From assembly GCA_022605955.1 (NCBI GenBank), contig JAKCOZ010000320.1, positions 186,001-250,000 on the forward strand: a stretch of 64,000 bases of DNA, read 5' to 3'. How positions within the stretch are numbered: position 1 is the first letter of the stretch; each line of letters starts with the position of its first letter. The DNA comes from Rallus limicola. Taxonomy: Eukaryota > Chordata > Aves > Gruiformes > Rallidae. A model generated the notes under the pieces. The model was not told the origin of the DNA. It saw only the letters and a program-made list of their open reading frames with translations, and did not search any database. Positions 24,901 through 38,400 of this stretch are shown one piece after another. The position numbers were made by a program, and so were the translations under genes.

Positions 24901-27900
24901 AGGCATGTTCCCTCTTTCCAGGCAAAGGAAAAGGCTGAGAGCCAAAGTGACAGGGTCTGCTCGTGTGTCCTGTTAGGAGGTTTCAGACAAGCTATGCATT
25001 TCAGGCCTAGCTTCTTTACTTTGGGAGTTATTGCTGGACGTTTAGCATGTTTTGAACTGCAGTCTGCTAGGGCCGAGAAAAGCACCGTAGGAGGTTCCAG
25101 GCATGTTCCCTCTTTCCAGGCAAAGGAAAAGGCTGAGAGCCAAAGTGACAGGGTCTGCTCGTGTGTCCTGTTAGGAGGTTTCAGACAAGCTATGCCTTTC
25201 AGGCCTAGCTTCTTTACTTTGGGAGTTATTGCTGGACGTTTAGCATGTTTTGAACTGCAGTGTGCTAGGGCCGAGAAAAGCACCGTAGGAGGTTCCAGGC
25301 ATGTTCCCTCTTTCCAGGCAAAGGAAAAGGCTGAGAGCCAAAGTGACAGGGTCTGCTCGTGTGTCCTGTTAGGAGGTTTCAGACAAGCTATGCCTTTCAG
25401 GCCTCGCTCCTTTACTTTGGGAGTAATTACTGGACGTTTAGCATGTTTTGAACTGCAGTCTGCTAGGGCCGAGAAAAGCACCGTAGGAGGTTCCAGGCAT
25501 GTTCCCTCTTTCCAGGCAAAGGAAAAGGCTGAGAGCCAAAGTGACAGGGTCTGCTCGTGTGTCCTGTTAGGAGGTTTCAGACAAGCTATGCCTTTCAGGC
25601 CTAGCTTCTTTACTTTGGGAGTTATTGCTGGACGTTTAGCATGTTGTGACCTGCAGTCTGCTAGGGCCGAGAAAAGCACCGTAGGAGGTTCCAGGCATGT
25701 TCCCTCTTTCCAGGCAAAGGAAAAGGCTGAGAGCCAAAGTGACAGGGTCTGCTCGTGTGTCCTGTTAGGAGGTTTCAGACGAGCTATGCCTTTCAGGCCT
25801 AGCTTCTTTACTTTGGGAGTTATTGCTGGACGTTTAGCATGTTTTGAACTGCAGTCTGCTAGGGCCGAGAAAAGCACCGTAGGAGGTTCCAGGCATGTTC
25901 CCTCTTTCCAGGCAAAGGAAAAGGCTGAGAGCCAAAGTGACAGGGTCTGCTCGTGTGTCCTCTTAGGGGGTTTCAGACAAGCTATGCCTTTCAGGCCTAG
26001 CTTCTTTACTTTGGGAGTTATTGCTGGACGTTTAGCATGTTTTGAACTGCAGTCTGCTAGGGCCGAGAAAAGCACCGTAGGAGGTTCCAGGCATGTTCCC
26101 TCTTTCCAGGCAAAGGAAAAGGCTGAGAGCCAAAGTGACAGGGTCTGCTCGTGTGTCCTGTTAGGAGGTTTCAGACAAGGTATGCCTTTCAGGCCTAGCT
26201 TCTTTACTTTGGGAGTTATTGCTGGACGTTTAGCATGTTTTGAACTGCAGTCTGCTAGGGCCGAGAAAAGCACCGTAGGAGGTTCCAGGCATGTTCCCTC
26301 TTTCCAGGCAAAGGAAAAGGCTGAGAGCCAAAGTGACAGGGTCTGCTCGTGTGTCCTGTTAGGAGGTTTCAGACAAGCTATGCCTTTCAGGCCTAGCTTC
26401 TTTACTTTGGGAGTTATTGCTGGACGTTTAGCATGTTTTGAACTGCAGTCTGCTAAGGCCGAGAAAAGCACCGTAGGAGGTTCCAGGCATGTTCCCTCTT
26501 TCCAGGCAAAGGAAAAGGCTGAGAGCCAAAGTGACAGGGTCTGCTCGTGTGTCCTGTCAGGAGGTTTCAGACAAGCTATGCCTTTCAGGCCTAGCTTCTT
26601 TACTTTGGGAGTTATTGCTGGACGTTTAGCATGTTTTGAACTGCAGTCTGCTAGGGCCGAGAAAAGCACCGTAGGAGGTTCCAGGCATGTTCCCTCTTTC
26701 CAGGCAAAGGAAAAGGCTGAGAGCCAAAGTGACAGGGTCTGCTCGTGTGTCCTGTTAGGAGGTTTCAGACAAGCTATGCCTTTCAGGCCTAGCTTCTTTA
26801 CTTTGGGAGTTATTGCTGGACGTTTAGCATGTTTTGAACTGCAGTCTGCTAGGGCCGAGAAAAGCACCGTAGGAGGTTCCAGGCATGTTCCCTCTTTCCA
26901 GGCAAAGGAAAAGGCTGAGAGCCAAAGTGACAGGGTCTGCTCGTGTGTCCTGTTAGGAGGTTTCAGACAAGCTATGCCTTTCAGGCCTAGCTTCTTTACT
27001 TTGGGAGTTATTGCTGGACGTTTAGCATGTTTTGAACTGCAGTCTGCTAGGGCCGAGAAAAGCACCGTAGGAGGTTCCAGGCATGTTCCCTCTTTCCAGG
27101 CAAAGGAAAAGGCTGAGAGCCAAAGTGACAGGGTCTGCTCGTGTGTCCTGTTAGGAGGTTTCAGACAAGCTATGCCTTTCAGGCCTAGCTTCTTTACTTT
27201 GGGAGTTATTGCTGGACGTTTAGCATGTTTTGAACTGCAGTCTGCTAGGGCCGAGAAAAGCACCGTAGGAGGTTCCAGGCATGTTCCCTCTTTCCAGGCA
27301 AAGGAAAAGGCTGAGAGCCAAAGTGACAGGGTCTGCTCGTGTGTCCTGTTAGGAGGTTTCAGACGAGCTATGCCTTTCAGGCCTAGCTTCTTTACTTTGG
27401 AAGTTATTGCTGGACGTTTAGCATGTTTTGAACTGCAGTCTGCTAGGGCCGAGAAAAGCACCGTAGGAGGTTCCAGGCATGTTCCCTCTTTCCAGGCAAA
27501 GGAAAAGGCTGAGAGCCAAAGTGACAGGGTCTGCTCGTGTGTCCTGTTAGGAGGTTTCAGACAAGCTATGCCTTTCAGGCCTAGCTTCTTTACTTTGGGA
27601 GTTATTGCTGGACGTTTAGCATGTTTTGAACTGCAGTCTGCTAGGGCCGAGAAAAGCACCGTAGGAGGTTCCAGGCATGTTCCCTCTTTCCAGGCAAAGG
27701 AAAAGGCTGAGAGCCAAAGTGACAGGGTCTGCTCGTGTGTCCTGTTAGGAGGTTTCAGACAAGCTATGCCTTTCAGGCCTAGCTTCTTTACTTTGGGAGT
27801 TATTGCTGGACGTTTAGCATGTTTTGAACTGCAGTCTGCTAGGGCCGAGAAAAGCACCGTAGGAGGTTCCAGGCATGTTCCCTCTTTCCAGGCAAAGGAA

Positions 27901-29502
27901 AAGGCTGAGAGCCAAAGTGACAGGGTCTGCTCGTGTGTCCTGTTAGGAGGTTTCAGACAAGCTATGCCTTTCAGGCCTAGCTTCTTTACTTTGGGAGTTA
28001 TTGCTGGACGTTTAGCATGTTTTGAACTGCAGTCTGCTAGGGCCGAGAAAAGCACCGTAGGAGGTTCCAGGCATGTTCCCTCTTTCCAGGCAAAGGAAAA
28101 GGCTGAGAGCCAAAGTGACAGGGTCTGCTCGTGTGTCCTGTTAGGAGGTTTCAGACGAGCTATGCCTTTCAGGCCTAGCTTCTTTACTTTGGAAGTTATT
28201 GCTGGACGTTTAGCATGTTTTGAACTGCAGTCTGCTAGGGCCGAGAAAAGCACCGTAGGAGGTTCCAGGCATGTTCCCTCTTTCCAGGCAAAGGAAAAGG
28301 CTGAGAGCCAAAGTGACAGGGTCTGCTCGTGTGTCCTGTTAGGAGGTTTCAGACAAGCTATGCCTTTCAGGCCTAGCTTCTTTACTTTGGGAGTTATTGC
28401 TGGACGTTTAGCATGTTTTGAACTGCAGTCTGCTAGGGCCGAGAAAAGCACCGTAGGAGGTTCCAGGCATGTTCCCTCTTTCCAGGCAAAGGAAAAGGCT
28501 GAGAGCCAAAGTGACAGGGTCTGCTCGTGTGTCCTGTTAGGAGGTTTCAGACAAGCTATGCCTTTCAGGCCTAGCTTCTTTACTTTGGGAGTTATTGCTG
28601 GACGTTTAGCATGTTTTGAACTGCAGTCTGCTAGGGCCGAGAAAAGCACCGTAGGAGGTTCCAGGCATGTTCCCTCTTTCCAGGCAAAGGAAAAGGCTGA
28701 GAGCCAAAGTGACAGGGTCTGCTCGTGTGTCCTGTCAGGAGGTTTCAGACAAGCTATGCCTTTCAGGCCTAGCTTCTTTACTTTGGGAGTTATTGCTGGA
28801 CGTTTAGCATGTTTTGAACTGCAGTCTGCTAGGGCCGAGAAAAGCACCGTAGGAGGTTCCAGGCATGTTCCCTCTTTCCAGGCAAAGGAAAAGGCTGAGA
28901 GCCAAAGTGACAGGGTCTGCTCGTGTGTCCTGTTAGGAGGTTTCAGACAAGCTATGCCTTTCAGGCCTAGCTTCTTTACTTTGGGAGTTATTGCTGGACG
29001 TTTAGCATGTTTTGAACTGCAGTCTGCTAGGGCCGAGAAAAGCACCGTAGGAGGTTCCAGGCATGTTCCCTCTTTCCAGGCAAAGGAAAAGGCTGAGAGC
29101 CAAAGTGACAGGGTCTGCTCGTGTGTCCTGTTAGGAGGTTTCAGACAAGCTATGCCTTTCAGGCCTAGCTTCTTTACTTTGGGAGTTATTGCTGGACGTT
29201 TAGCATGTTTTGAACTGCAGTCTGCTAGGGCCGAGAAAAGCACCGTAGGAGGTTCCAGGCATGTTCCCTCTTTCCAGGCAAAGGAAAAGGCTGAGAGCCA
29301 AAGTGACAGGGTCTGCTCGTGTGTCCTGTTAGGAGGTTTCAGACGAGCTATGCCTTTCAGGCCTAGCTTCTTTACTTTGGAAGTTATTGCTGGACGTTTA
29401 GCATGTTTTGAACTGCAGTCTGCTAGGGCCGAGAAAAGCACCGTAGGCGCTTCCAGGCATGTTCCCTCTTTCCAGGCAAAGGAAAAGGCTGAGAGCCAAA
29501 GT
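21979..29502 (+). repeat. mixed satellite segment with 13-, 11- and 10-monomer spacings (38 monomers)
   Basis: A linked series is A61C+T65C+T81A followed in the next unit by T104G+A108C. It is seen at 22,831/23,072 and again 13 monomers later at 25,405/25,646. T26C at 26,558 and 28,736 is 11 monomers apart. The A41G+G77A monomer occurs at 27,365, 28,157 and 29,345, with spacings of 4 and 6. The block C116G (25,262), A61C series (25,405), T104G (25,646) recurs exactly 26 monomers later at 30,410, 30,553 and 30,794, inside the next higher-order region, and may be its source. No gene or foreign DNA is present. Confidence 0.7.
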
Positions 29503-32500
29503 GACAGGGTCTGCTCGTGTGTCCTGTTAGGAGGTTTCAGACAAGCTATGCCTTTCAGGCCTAGCTTCTTTACTTTGGGAGTTATTGCTGGACATTTAGC
29601 ATGTTTTGAACTGCAGTCTGCTAGGGCCGAGAAAAGCACCGTAGGAGGTTCCAGGCATGTTCCCTCTTTCCAGGCAAAGGAAAAGGCTGAGAGCCAAAGT
29701 GACAGGGTCTGCTCGTGTGTCCTGTTAGGAGGTTTCAGACGAGCTATGCCTTTCAGGCCTAGCTTCTTTACTTTGGGAGTTATTGCTGGACGTTTAGCAT
29801 GTTTTGAACTGCAGTCTGCTAGGGCCGAGAAAAGCACCGTAGGAGGTTCCAGGCATGTTCCCTCTTTCCAGGCAAAGGAAAAGGCTGAGAGCCAAAGTGA
29901 CAGGGTCTGCTCGTGTGTCCTGTTAGGAGGTTTCAGACAAGCTATGCCTTTCAGGCCTAGCTTCTTTACTTTGGGAGTTATTGCTGGACGTTTAGCATGT
30001 TTTGAACTGCAGTCTGCTAGGGCCGAGAAAAGCACCGTAGGAGGTTCCAGGCATGTTCCCTCTTTCCAGGCAAAGGAAAAGGCTGAGAGCCAAAGTGACA
30101 GGGTCTGCTCGTGTGTCCTGTTAGGAGGTTTCAGACAAGCTATGCCTTTCAGGCCAAGCTTCTTTACTTTGGGAGTTATTGCTGGACGTTTAGCATGTTT
30201 TGAACTGCAGTCTGCTAGGGCCGAGAAAAGCACCGTAGGAGGTTCCAGGCATGTTCCCTCTTTCCAGGCAAAGTAAAAGGCTGAGAGCCAAAGTGACAGG
30301 GTCTGCTCGTGTGTCCTGTTAGGAGGTTTCAGACAAGCTATGCCTTTCAGGCCTAGCTTCTTTACTTTGGGAGTTATTGCTGGACGTTTAGCATGTTTTG
30401 AACTGCAGTGTGCTAGGGCCGAGAAAAGCACCGTAGGAGGTTCCAGGCATGTTCCCTCTTTCCAGGCAAAGGAAAAGGCTGAGAGCCAAAGTGACAGGGT
30501 CTGCTCGTGTGTCCTGTTAGGAGGTTTCAGACAAGCTATGCCTTTCAGGCCTCGCTCCTTTACTTTGGGAGTAATTGCTGGACGTTTAGCATGTTTTGAA
30601 CTGCAGTCTGCTAGGGCCGAGAAAAGCACCGTAGGAGGTTCCAGGCATGTTCCCTCTTTCCAGGCAAAGGAAAAGGCTGAGAGCCAAAGTGACAGGGTCT
30701 GCTCGTGTGTCCTGTTAGGAGGTTTCAGACAAGCTATGACTTTCAGGCCTAGCTTCTTTACTTTGGGAGTTATTGCTGGACGTTTAGCATGTTGTGACCT
30801 GCAGTCTGCTAGGGCCGAGAAAAGCACCGTAGGAGGTTCCAGGCATGTTCCCTCTTTCCAGGCAAAGGAAAAGGCTGAGAGCCAAAGTGACAGGGTCTGC
30901 TCGTGTGTCCTGTTAGGAGGTTTCAGACAAGCTATGCCTTTCAGGCCTAGCTTCTTTACTTTGGGAGTTATTGCTGGACGTTTAGCATGTTTTGAACTGC
31001 AGTCTGCTAGGGCCGAGAAAAGCACCGTAGGAGGTTCCAGGCATGTTCCCTCTTTCCAGGCAAAGGAAAAGGCTGAGAGCCAAAGTGACAGGGTCTGCTC
31101 GTGTGTCCTGTTAGGAGATTTCAGACAAGCTATGCCTTTCAGGCCTAGCTTCTTTACTTTGGGAGTTATTGCTGGACGTTTAGCATGTTTTGAACTGCAG
31201 TCTGCTAGGGCCGAGAAAAGCACCGTAGGAGGTTCCAGGCATGTTCCCTCTTTCCAGGCAAAGGAAAAGGCTGAGAGCCAAAGTGACAGGGTCTGCTCGT
31301 GTGTCCTGTTAGGAGGTTTCAGACAAGCTATGCCTTTCAGGCCTAGCTTCTTTACTTTGGGAGTTATTGCTGGACGTTTAGCATGTTTTGAACTGCAGTC
31401 TGCTAGGGCCGAGAAAAGCACCGTAGGAGGTTCCAGGCATGTTCCCTCTTTCCAGGCAAAGGAAAAGGCTGAGAGCCAAAGTGACAGGGTCTGCTCGTGT
31501 GTCCTGTTAGGAGGTTTCAGACAAGCTATGCCTTTCAGGCCTAGCTTCTTTACTTTGGGAGTTATTGCTGGACATTTAGCATGTTTTGAACTGCAGTCTG
31601 CTAGGGCCGAGAAAAGCACCGTAGGAGGTTCCAGGCATGTTCCCTCTTTCCAGGCAAAGGAAAAGGCTGAGAGCCAAAGTGACAGGGTCTGCTCGTGTGT
31701 CCTGTTAGGAGGTTTCAGACGAGCTATGCCTTTCAGGCCTAGCTTCTTTACTTTGGGAGTTATTGCTGGACGTTTAGCATGTTTTGAACTGCAGTCTGCT
31801 AGGGCCGAGAAAAGCACCGTAGGAGGTTCCAGGCATGTTCCCTCTTTCCAGGCAAAGGAAAAGGCTGAGAGCCAAAGTGACAGGGTCTGCTCGTGTGTCC
31901 TGTTAGGAGGTTTCAGACAAGCTATGCCTTTCAGGCCTAGCTTCTTTACTTTGGGAGTTATTGCTGGACGTTTAGCATGTTTTGAACTGCAGTCTGCTAG
32001 GGCCGAGAAAAGCACCGTAGGAGGTTCCAGGCATGTTCCCTCTTTCCAGGCAAAGGAAAAGGCTGAGAGCCAAAGTGACAGGGTCTGCTCGTGTGTCCTG
32101 TTAGGAGGTTTCAGACAAGCTATGCCTTTCAGGCCAAGCTTCTTTACTTTGGGAGTTATTGCTGGACGTTTAGCATGTTTTGAACTGCAGTCTGCTAGGG
32201 CCGAGAAAAGCACCGTAGGAGGTTCCAGGCATGTTCCCTCTTTCCAGGCAAAGGAAAAGGCTGAGAGCCAAAGTGACAGGGTCTGCTCGTGTGTCCTGTT
32301 AGGAGGTTTCAGACGAGCTATGCCTTTCAGGCCTAGCTTCTTTACTTTGGGAGTTATTGCTGGACGTTTAGCATGTTTTGAACTGCAGTCTGCTAGGGCC
32401 GAGAAAAGCACCGTAGGAGGTTCCAGGCATGTTCCCTCTTTCCAGGCAAAGGAAAAGGCTGAGAGCCAAAGTGACAGGGTCTGCTCGTGTGTCCTGTTAG

Positions 32501-35442
32501 GAGGTTTCAGACAAGCTATGCCTTTCAGGCCTCGCTCCTTTACTTTGGGAGTAATTGCTGGACGTTTAGCATGTTTTGAACTGCAGTCTGCTAGGGCCGA
32601 GAAAAGCACCGTAGGAGGTTCCAGGCATGTTCCCTCTTTCCAGGCAAAGGAAAAGGCTGAGAGCCAAAGTGACAGGGTCTGCTCGTGTGTCCTGTTAGGA
32701 GGTTTCAGACAAGCTATGACTTTCAGGCCTAGCTTCTTTACTTTGGGAGTTATTGCTGGACGTTTAGCATGTTGTGACCTGCAGTCTGCTAGGGCCGAGA
32801 AAAGCACCGTAGGAGGTTCCAGGCATGTTCCCTCTTTCCAGGCAAAGGAAAAGGCTGAGAGCCAAAGTGACAGGGTCTGCTCGTGTGTCCTGTTAGGGGG
32901 TTTCAGACAAGCTATGCCTTTCAGGCCTAGCTTCTTTACTTTGGGAGTTATTGCTGGACGTTTAGCATGTTTTGAACTGCAGTCTGCTAGGGCCGAGAAA
33001 AGCACCGTAGGAGGTTCCAGGCATGTTCCCTCTTTCCAGGCAAAGGAAAAGGCTGAGAGCCAAAGTGACAGGGTCTGCTCGTGTGTCCTGTTAGGAGGTT
33101 TCAGACAAGCTATGCCTTTCAGGCCTAGCTTCTTTACTTTGGGAGTTATTGCTGGACGTTTAGCATGTTTTGAACTGCAGTCTGCTAGGGCCGAGAAAAG
33201 CACCGTAGGAGGTTCCAGGCATGTTCCCTCTTTCCAGGCAAAGGAAAAGGCTGAGAGCCAAAGTGACAGGGTCTGCTCGTGTGTCCTGTTAGGAGGTTTC
33301 AGACAAGCTATGCCTTTCAGGCCTAGCTTCTTTACTTTGGGAGTTATTGCTGGACGTTTAGCATGTTTTGAACTGCAGTCTGCTAGGGCCGAGAAAAGCA
33401 CCGTAGGAGGTTCCAGGCATGTTCCCTCTTTCCAGGCAAAGGAAAAGGCTGAGAGCCAAAGTGACAGGGTCTGCTCGTGTGTCCTGTTAGGAGGTTTCAG
33501 ACAAGCTATGCCTTTCAGGCCTAGCTTCTTTACTTTGGGAGTTATTGCTGGACATTTAGCATGTTTTGAACTGCAGTCTGCTAGGGCCGAGAAAAGCACC
33601 GTAGGAGGTTCCAGGCATGTTCCCTCTTTCCAGGCAAAGGAAAAGGCTGAGAGCCAAAGTGACAGGGTCTGCTCGTGTGTCCTGTTAGGAGGTTTCAGAC
33701 GAGCTATGCCTTTCAGGCCTAGCTTCTTTACTTTGGGAGTTATTGCTGGACGTTTAGCATGTTTTGAACTGCAGTCTGCTAGGGCCGAGAAAAGCACCGT
33801 AGGAGGTTCCAGGCATGTTCCCTCTTTCCAGGCAAAGGAAAAGGCTGAGAGCCAAAGTGACAGGGTCTGCTCGTGTGTCCTGTTAGGAGGTTTCAGACAA
33901 GCTATGCCTTTCAGGCCTAGCTTCTTTACTTTGGGAGTTATTGCTGGACGTTTAGCATGTTTTGAACTGCAGTCTGCTAGGGCCGAGAAAAGCACCGTAG
34001 GAGGTTCCAGGCATGTTCCCTCTTTCCAGGCAAAGGAAAAGGCTGAGAGCCAAAGTGACAGGGTCTGCTCGTGTGTCCTGTTAGGAGGTTTCAGACAAGC
34101 TATGCCTTTCAGGCCAAGCTTCTTTACTTTGGGAGTTATTGCTGGACGTTTAGCATGTTTTGAACTGCAGTCTGCTAGGGCCGAGAAAAGCACCGTAGGA
34201 GGTTCCAGGCATGTTCCCTCTTTCCAGGCAAAGGAAAAGGCTGAGAGCCAAAGTGACAGGGTCTGCTCGTGTGTCCTGTTAGGAGGTTTCAGACGAGCTA
34301 TGCCTTTCAGGCCTAGCTTCTTTACTTTGGGAGTTATTGCTGGACGTTTAGCATGTTTTGAACTGCAGTCTGCTAGGGCCGAGAAAAGCACCGTAGGAGG
34401 TTCCAGGCATGTTCCCTCTTTCCAGGCAAAGGAAAAGGCTGAGAGCCAAAGTGACAGGGTCTGCTCGTGTGTCCTGTTAGGAGGTTTCAGACAAGCTATG
34501 CCTTTCAGGCCTCGCTCCTTTACTTTGGGAGTAATTGCTGGACGTTTAGCATGTTTTGAACTGCAGTCTGCTAGGGCCGAGAAAAGCACCGTAGGAGGTT
34601 CCAGGCATGTTCCCTCTTTCCAGGCAAAGGAAAAGGCTGAGAGCCAAAGTGACAGGGTCTGCTCGTGTGTCCTGTTAGGAGGTTTCAGACAAGCTATGCC
34701 TTTCAGGCCTAGCTTCTTTACTTTGGGAGTTATTGCTGGACGTTTAGCATGTTGTGACCTGCAGTCTGCTAGGGCCGAGAAAAGCACCGTAGGAGGTTCC
34801 AGGCATGTTCCCTCTTTCCAGGCAAAGGAAAAGGCTGAGAGCCAAAGTGACAGGGTCTGCTCGTGTGTCCTGTTAGGGGGTTTCAGACAAGCTATGCCTT
34901 TCAGGCCTAGCTTCTTTACTTTGGGAGTTATTGCTGGACGTTTAGCATGTTTTTAACTGCAGTCTGCTAGGGCCGAGAAAAGCACCGTAGGAGGTTCCAG
35001 GCATGTTCCCTCTTTCCAGGCAAAGGAAAAGGCTGAGAGCCAAAGTGACAGGGTCTGCTCGTGTGTCCTGTTAGGAGGTTTCAGACAAGCTATGCCTTTC
35101 AGGCCTAGCTTCTTTACTTTGGGAGTTATTGCTGGACGTTTAGCATGTTTTGAACTGCAGTCTGCTAGGGCCGAGAAAAGCACCGTAGGAGGTTCCAGGC
35201 ATGTTCCCTCTTTCCAGGCAAAGGAAAAGGCTGAGAGCCAAAGTGACAGGGTCTGCTCGTGTGTCCTGTTAGGAGGTTTCAGACAAGCTATGCCTTTCAG
35301 GCCTTGCTTCTTTACTTTGGGAGTTATTGCTGGACGTTTAGCATGTTTTGAACTGCAGTCTGCTAGGGCCGAGAAAAGCACCGTAGGAGGTTCCAGGCAT
35401 GTTCCCTCTTTCCAGGCAAAGGAAAAGGCTGAGAGCCAAAGT
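29503..35442 (+). repeat. 10-monomer higher-order repeat, three tandem copies (3 x 1,980 bp)
   Basis: Copies start at 29,503, 31,483 and 33,463. Shared markers in order are G92A (29,594/31,574/33,554), A41G (29,741/31,721/33,701), T60A (30,156/32,136/34,116), A61C+T65C+T81A (30,553/32,533/34,513) and T104G+A108C (30,794/32,774/34,754). Copies 1 and 2 share C49A (30,739/32,719), which copy 3 lacks. Copies 2 and 3 share A41G in the fifth unit (32,315/34,295) and A30G in the eighth, where copy 1 has C116G (30,410) and no A30G. Copy 3 alone has G106T (34,954). The pattern gives a relative order: copies 2 and 3 are closest apart from private changes. Confidence 0.88.
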
Positions 35443-38400
35443 GACAGGGTCTGCTCGTGTGTCCTGTTAGGAGGTTTCAGACGAGCTATGCCTTTCAGGC
35501 CTAGCTTCTTTACTTTGGGAGTTATTGCTGGACGTTTAGCATGTTTTGAACTGCAGTCTGCTAGGGCCGAGAAAAGCACCGTAGGAGGTTCCAGGCATGT
35601 TCCCTCTTTCCAGGCAAAGGAAAAGGCTGAGAGCCAAAGTGACAGGGTCTGCTCGTGTGTCCTGTTAGGGGGTTTCAGACAAGCTATGCCTTTCAGGCCT
35701 AGCTTCTTTACTTTGGGAGTTATTGCTGGACGTTTAGCATGTTTTGAACTGCAGTCTGCTAGGGCCGAGAAAAGCACCGTAGGAGGTTCCAGGCATGTTC
35801 CCTCTTTCCAGGCAAAGGAAAAGGCTGAGAGCCAAAGTGACAGGGTCTGCTCGTGTGTCCTGTTAGGAGGTTTCAGACAAGCTATGCCTTTCAGGCCTAG
35901 CTTCTTTACTTTGGGAGTTATTGCTGGACGTTTAGCATGTTTTGAACTGCAGTCTGCTAGGGCCGAGAAAAGCACCGTAGGAGGTTCCAGGCATGTTCCC
36001 TCTTTCCAGGCAAAGGAAAAGGCTGAGAGCCAAAGTGACAGGGTCTGCTCGTGTGTCCTGTTAGGAGGTTTCAGACAAGCTATGCCTTTCAGGCCTAGCT
36101 TCTTTACTTTGGGAGTTATTGCTGGACGTTTAGCATGTTGTGACCTGCAGTCTGCTAGGGCCGAGAAAAGCACCGTAGGAGGTTCCAGGCATGTTCCCTC
36201 TTTCCAGGCAAAGGAAAAGGCTGAGAGCCAAAGTGACAGGGTCTGCTCGTGTGTCCTGTTAGGAGGTTTCAGACAAGCTATGCCTTTCAGGCCTAGCTTC
36301 TTTACTTTGGGAGTTATTGCTGGACGTTTAGCATGTTTTGAACCGCAGTCTGCTAGGGCCGAGAAAAGCACCGTAGGAGGTTCCAGGCATGTTCCCTCTT
36401 TCCAGGCAAAGGAAAAGGCTGAGAGCCAAAGTGACAGGGTCTGCTCGTGTGTCCTGTTAGGAGGTTTCAGACAAGCTATGCCTTTCAGGCCTAGCTTCTT
36501 TACTTTGGGAGTTATTGCTGGACGTTTAGCATGTTTTGAACTGCAGTCTGCTAGGGCCGAGAAAAGCACCGTAGGAGGTTCCAGGCATGTTCCCTCTTTC
36601 CAGGCAAAGGAAAAGGCTGAGAGCCAAAGTGACAGGGTCTGCTCGTGTGTCCTGTTAGGAGGTTTCAGACAAGCTATGCCTTTCAGGCCTAGCTTCTTTA
36701 CTTTGGGAGTTATTGCTGGACGTTTAGCATGTTTTGAACTGCAGTCTGCTAGGGCCGAGAAAAGCACCGTAGGAGGTTCCAGGCATGTTCCCTCTTTCCA
36801 GGCAAAGGAAAAGGCTGAGAGCCAAAGTGACAGGGTCTGCTCGTGTGTCCTGTTAGGAGGTTTCAGACAAGCTATGCCTTTCAGGCCTAGCTTCTTTACT
36901 TTGGGAGTTATTGCTGGACGTTTAGCATGTTTTGAACTGCAGTCTGCTAGGGCCGAGAAAAGCACCGTAGGAGGTTCCAGGCATGTTCCCTCTTTCCAGG
37001 CAAAGGAAAAGGCTGAGAGCCAAAGTGACAGGGTCTGCTCATGTGTCCTGTTAGGAGGTTTCAGACAAGCTATGCCTTTCAGGCCTAGCTTCTTTACTTT
37101 GGGAGTTATTGCTGGACGTTTAGCATGTTTTGAACTGCAGTCTGCTAGGGCCGAGAAAAGCACCGTAGGAGGTTCCAGGCATGTTCCCTCTTTCCAGGCA
37201 AAGGAAAAGGCTGAGAGCCAAAGTGACAGGGTCTGCTCGTGTGTCCTGTTAGGAGGTTTCAGACAAGCTATGCCTTTCAGGCCTAGCTTCTTTACTTTGG
37301 GAGTTATTGCTGGACGTTTAGCATGTTGTGACCTGCAGTCTGCTAGGGCCGAGAAAAGCACCGTAGGAGGTTCCAGGCATGTTCCCTCTTTCCAGGCAAA
37401 GGAAAAGGCTGAGAGCCAAAGTGACAGGGTCTGCTCGTGTGTCCTGTTAGGAGGTTTCAGACAAGCTATGCCTTTCAGGCCTAGCTTCTTTACTTTGGGA
37501 GTTATTGCTGGACGTTTAGCATGTTTTGAACTGCAGTCTGCTAGGGCCGAGAAAAGCACCGTAGGAGGTTCCAGGCATGTTCCCTCTTTCCAGGCAAAGG
37601 AAAAGGCTGAGAGCCAAAGTGACAGGGTCTGCTCGTGTGTCCTGTTAGGAGGTTTCAGACAAGCTATGCCTTTCAGGCCTAGCTTCTTTACTTTGGGAGT
37701 TATTGCTGGACGTTTAGCATGTTTTGAACTGCAGTCTGCTAGGGCCGAGAAAAGCACCGTAGGAGGTTCCAGGCATGTTCCCTCTTTCCAGGCAAAGGAA
37801 AAGGCTGAGAGCCAAAGTGACAGGGTCTGCTCGTGTGTCCTGTTAGGAGGTTTCAGACAAGCTATGCCTTTCAGGCCTAGCTTCTTTACTTTGGGAGTTA
37901 TTGCTGGACGTTTAGCATGTTTTGAACTGCAGTCTGCTAGGGCCGAGAAAAGCACCGTAGGAGGTTCCAGGCATGTTCCCTCTTTCCAGGCAAAGGAAAA
38001 GGCTGAGAGCCAAAGTGACAGGGTCTGCTCGTGTGTCCTGTTAGGAGGTTTCAGACAAGCTATGCCTTTCAGGCCTAGCTTCTTTACTTTGGGAGTTATT
38101 GCTGGACGTTTAGCATGTTTTGAACTGCAGTCTGCTAGGGCCGAGAAAAGCACCGTAGGAGGTTCCAGGCATGTTCCCTCTTTCCAGGCAAAGGAAAAGG
38201 CTGAGAGCCAAAGTGACAGGGTCTGCTCGTGTGTCCTGTTAGGAGGTTTCAGACAAGCTATGCCTTTCAGGCCTAGCTTCTTTACTTTGGGAGTTATTGC
38301 TGGACGTTTAGCATGTTTTGAACTGCAGTCTGCTAGGGCCGAGAAAAGCACCGTAGGAGGTTCCAGGCATGTTCCCTCTTTCCAGGCAAAGGAAAAGGCT

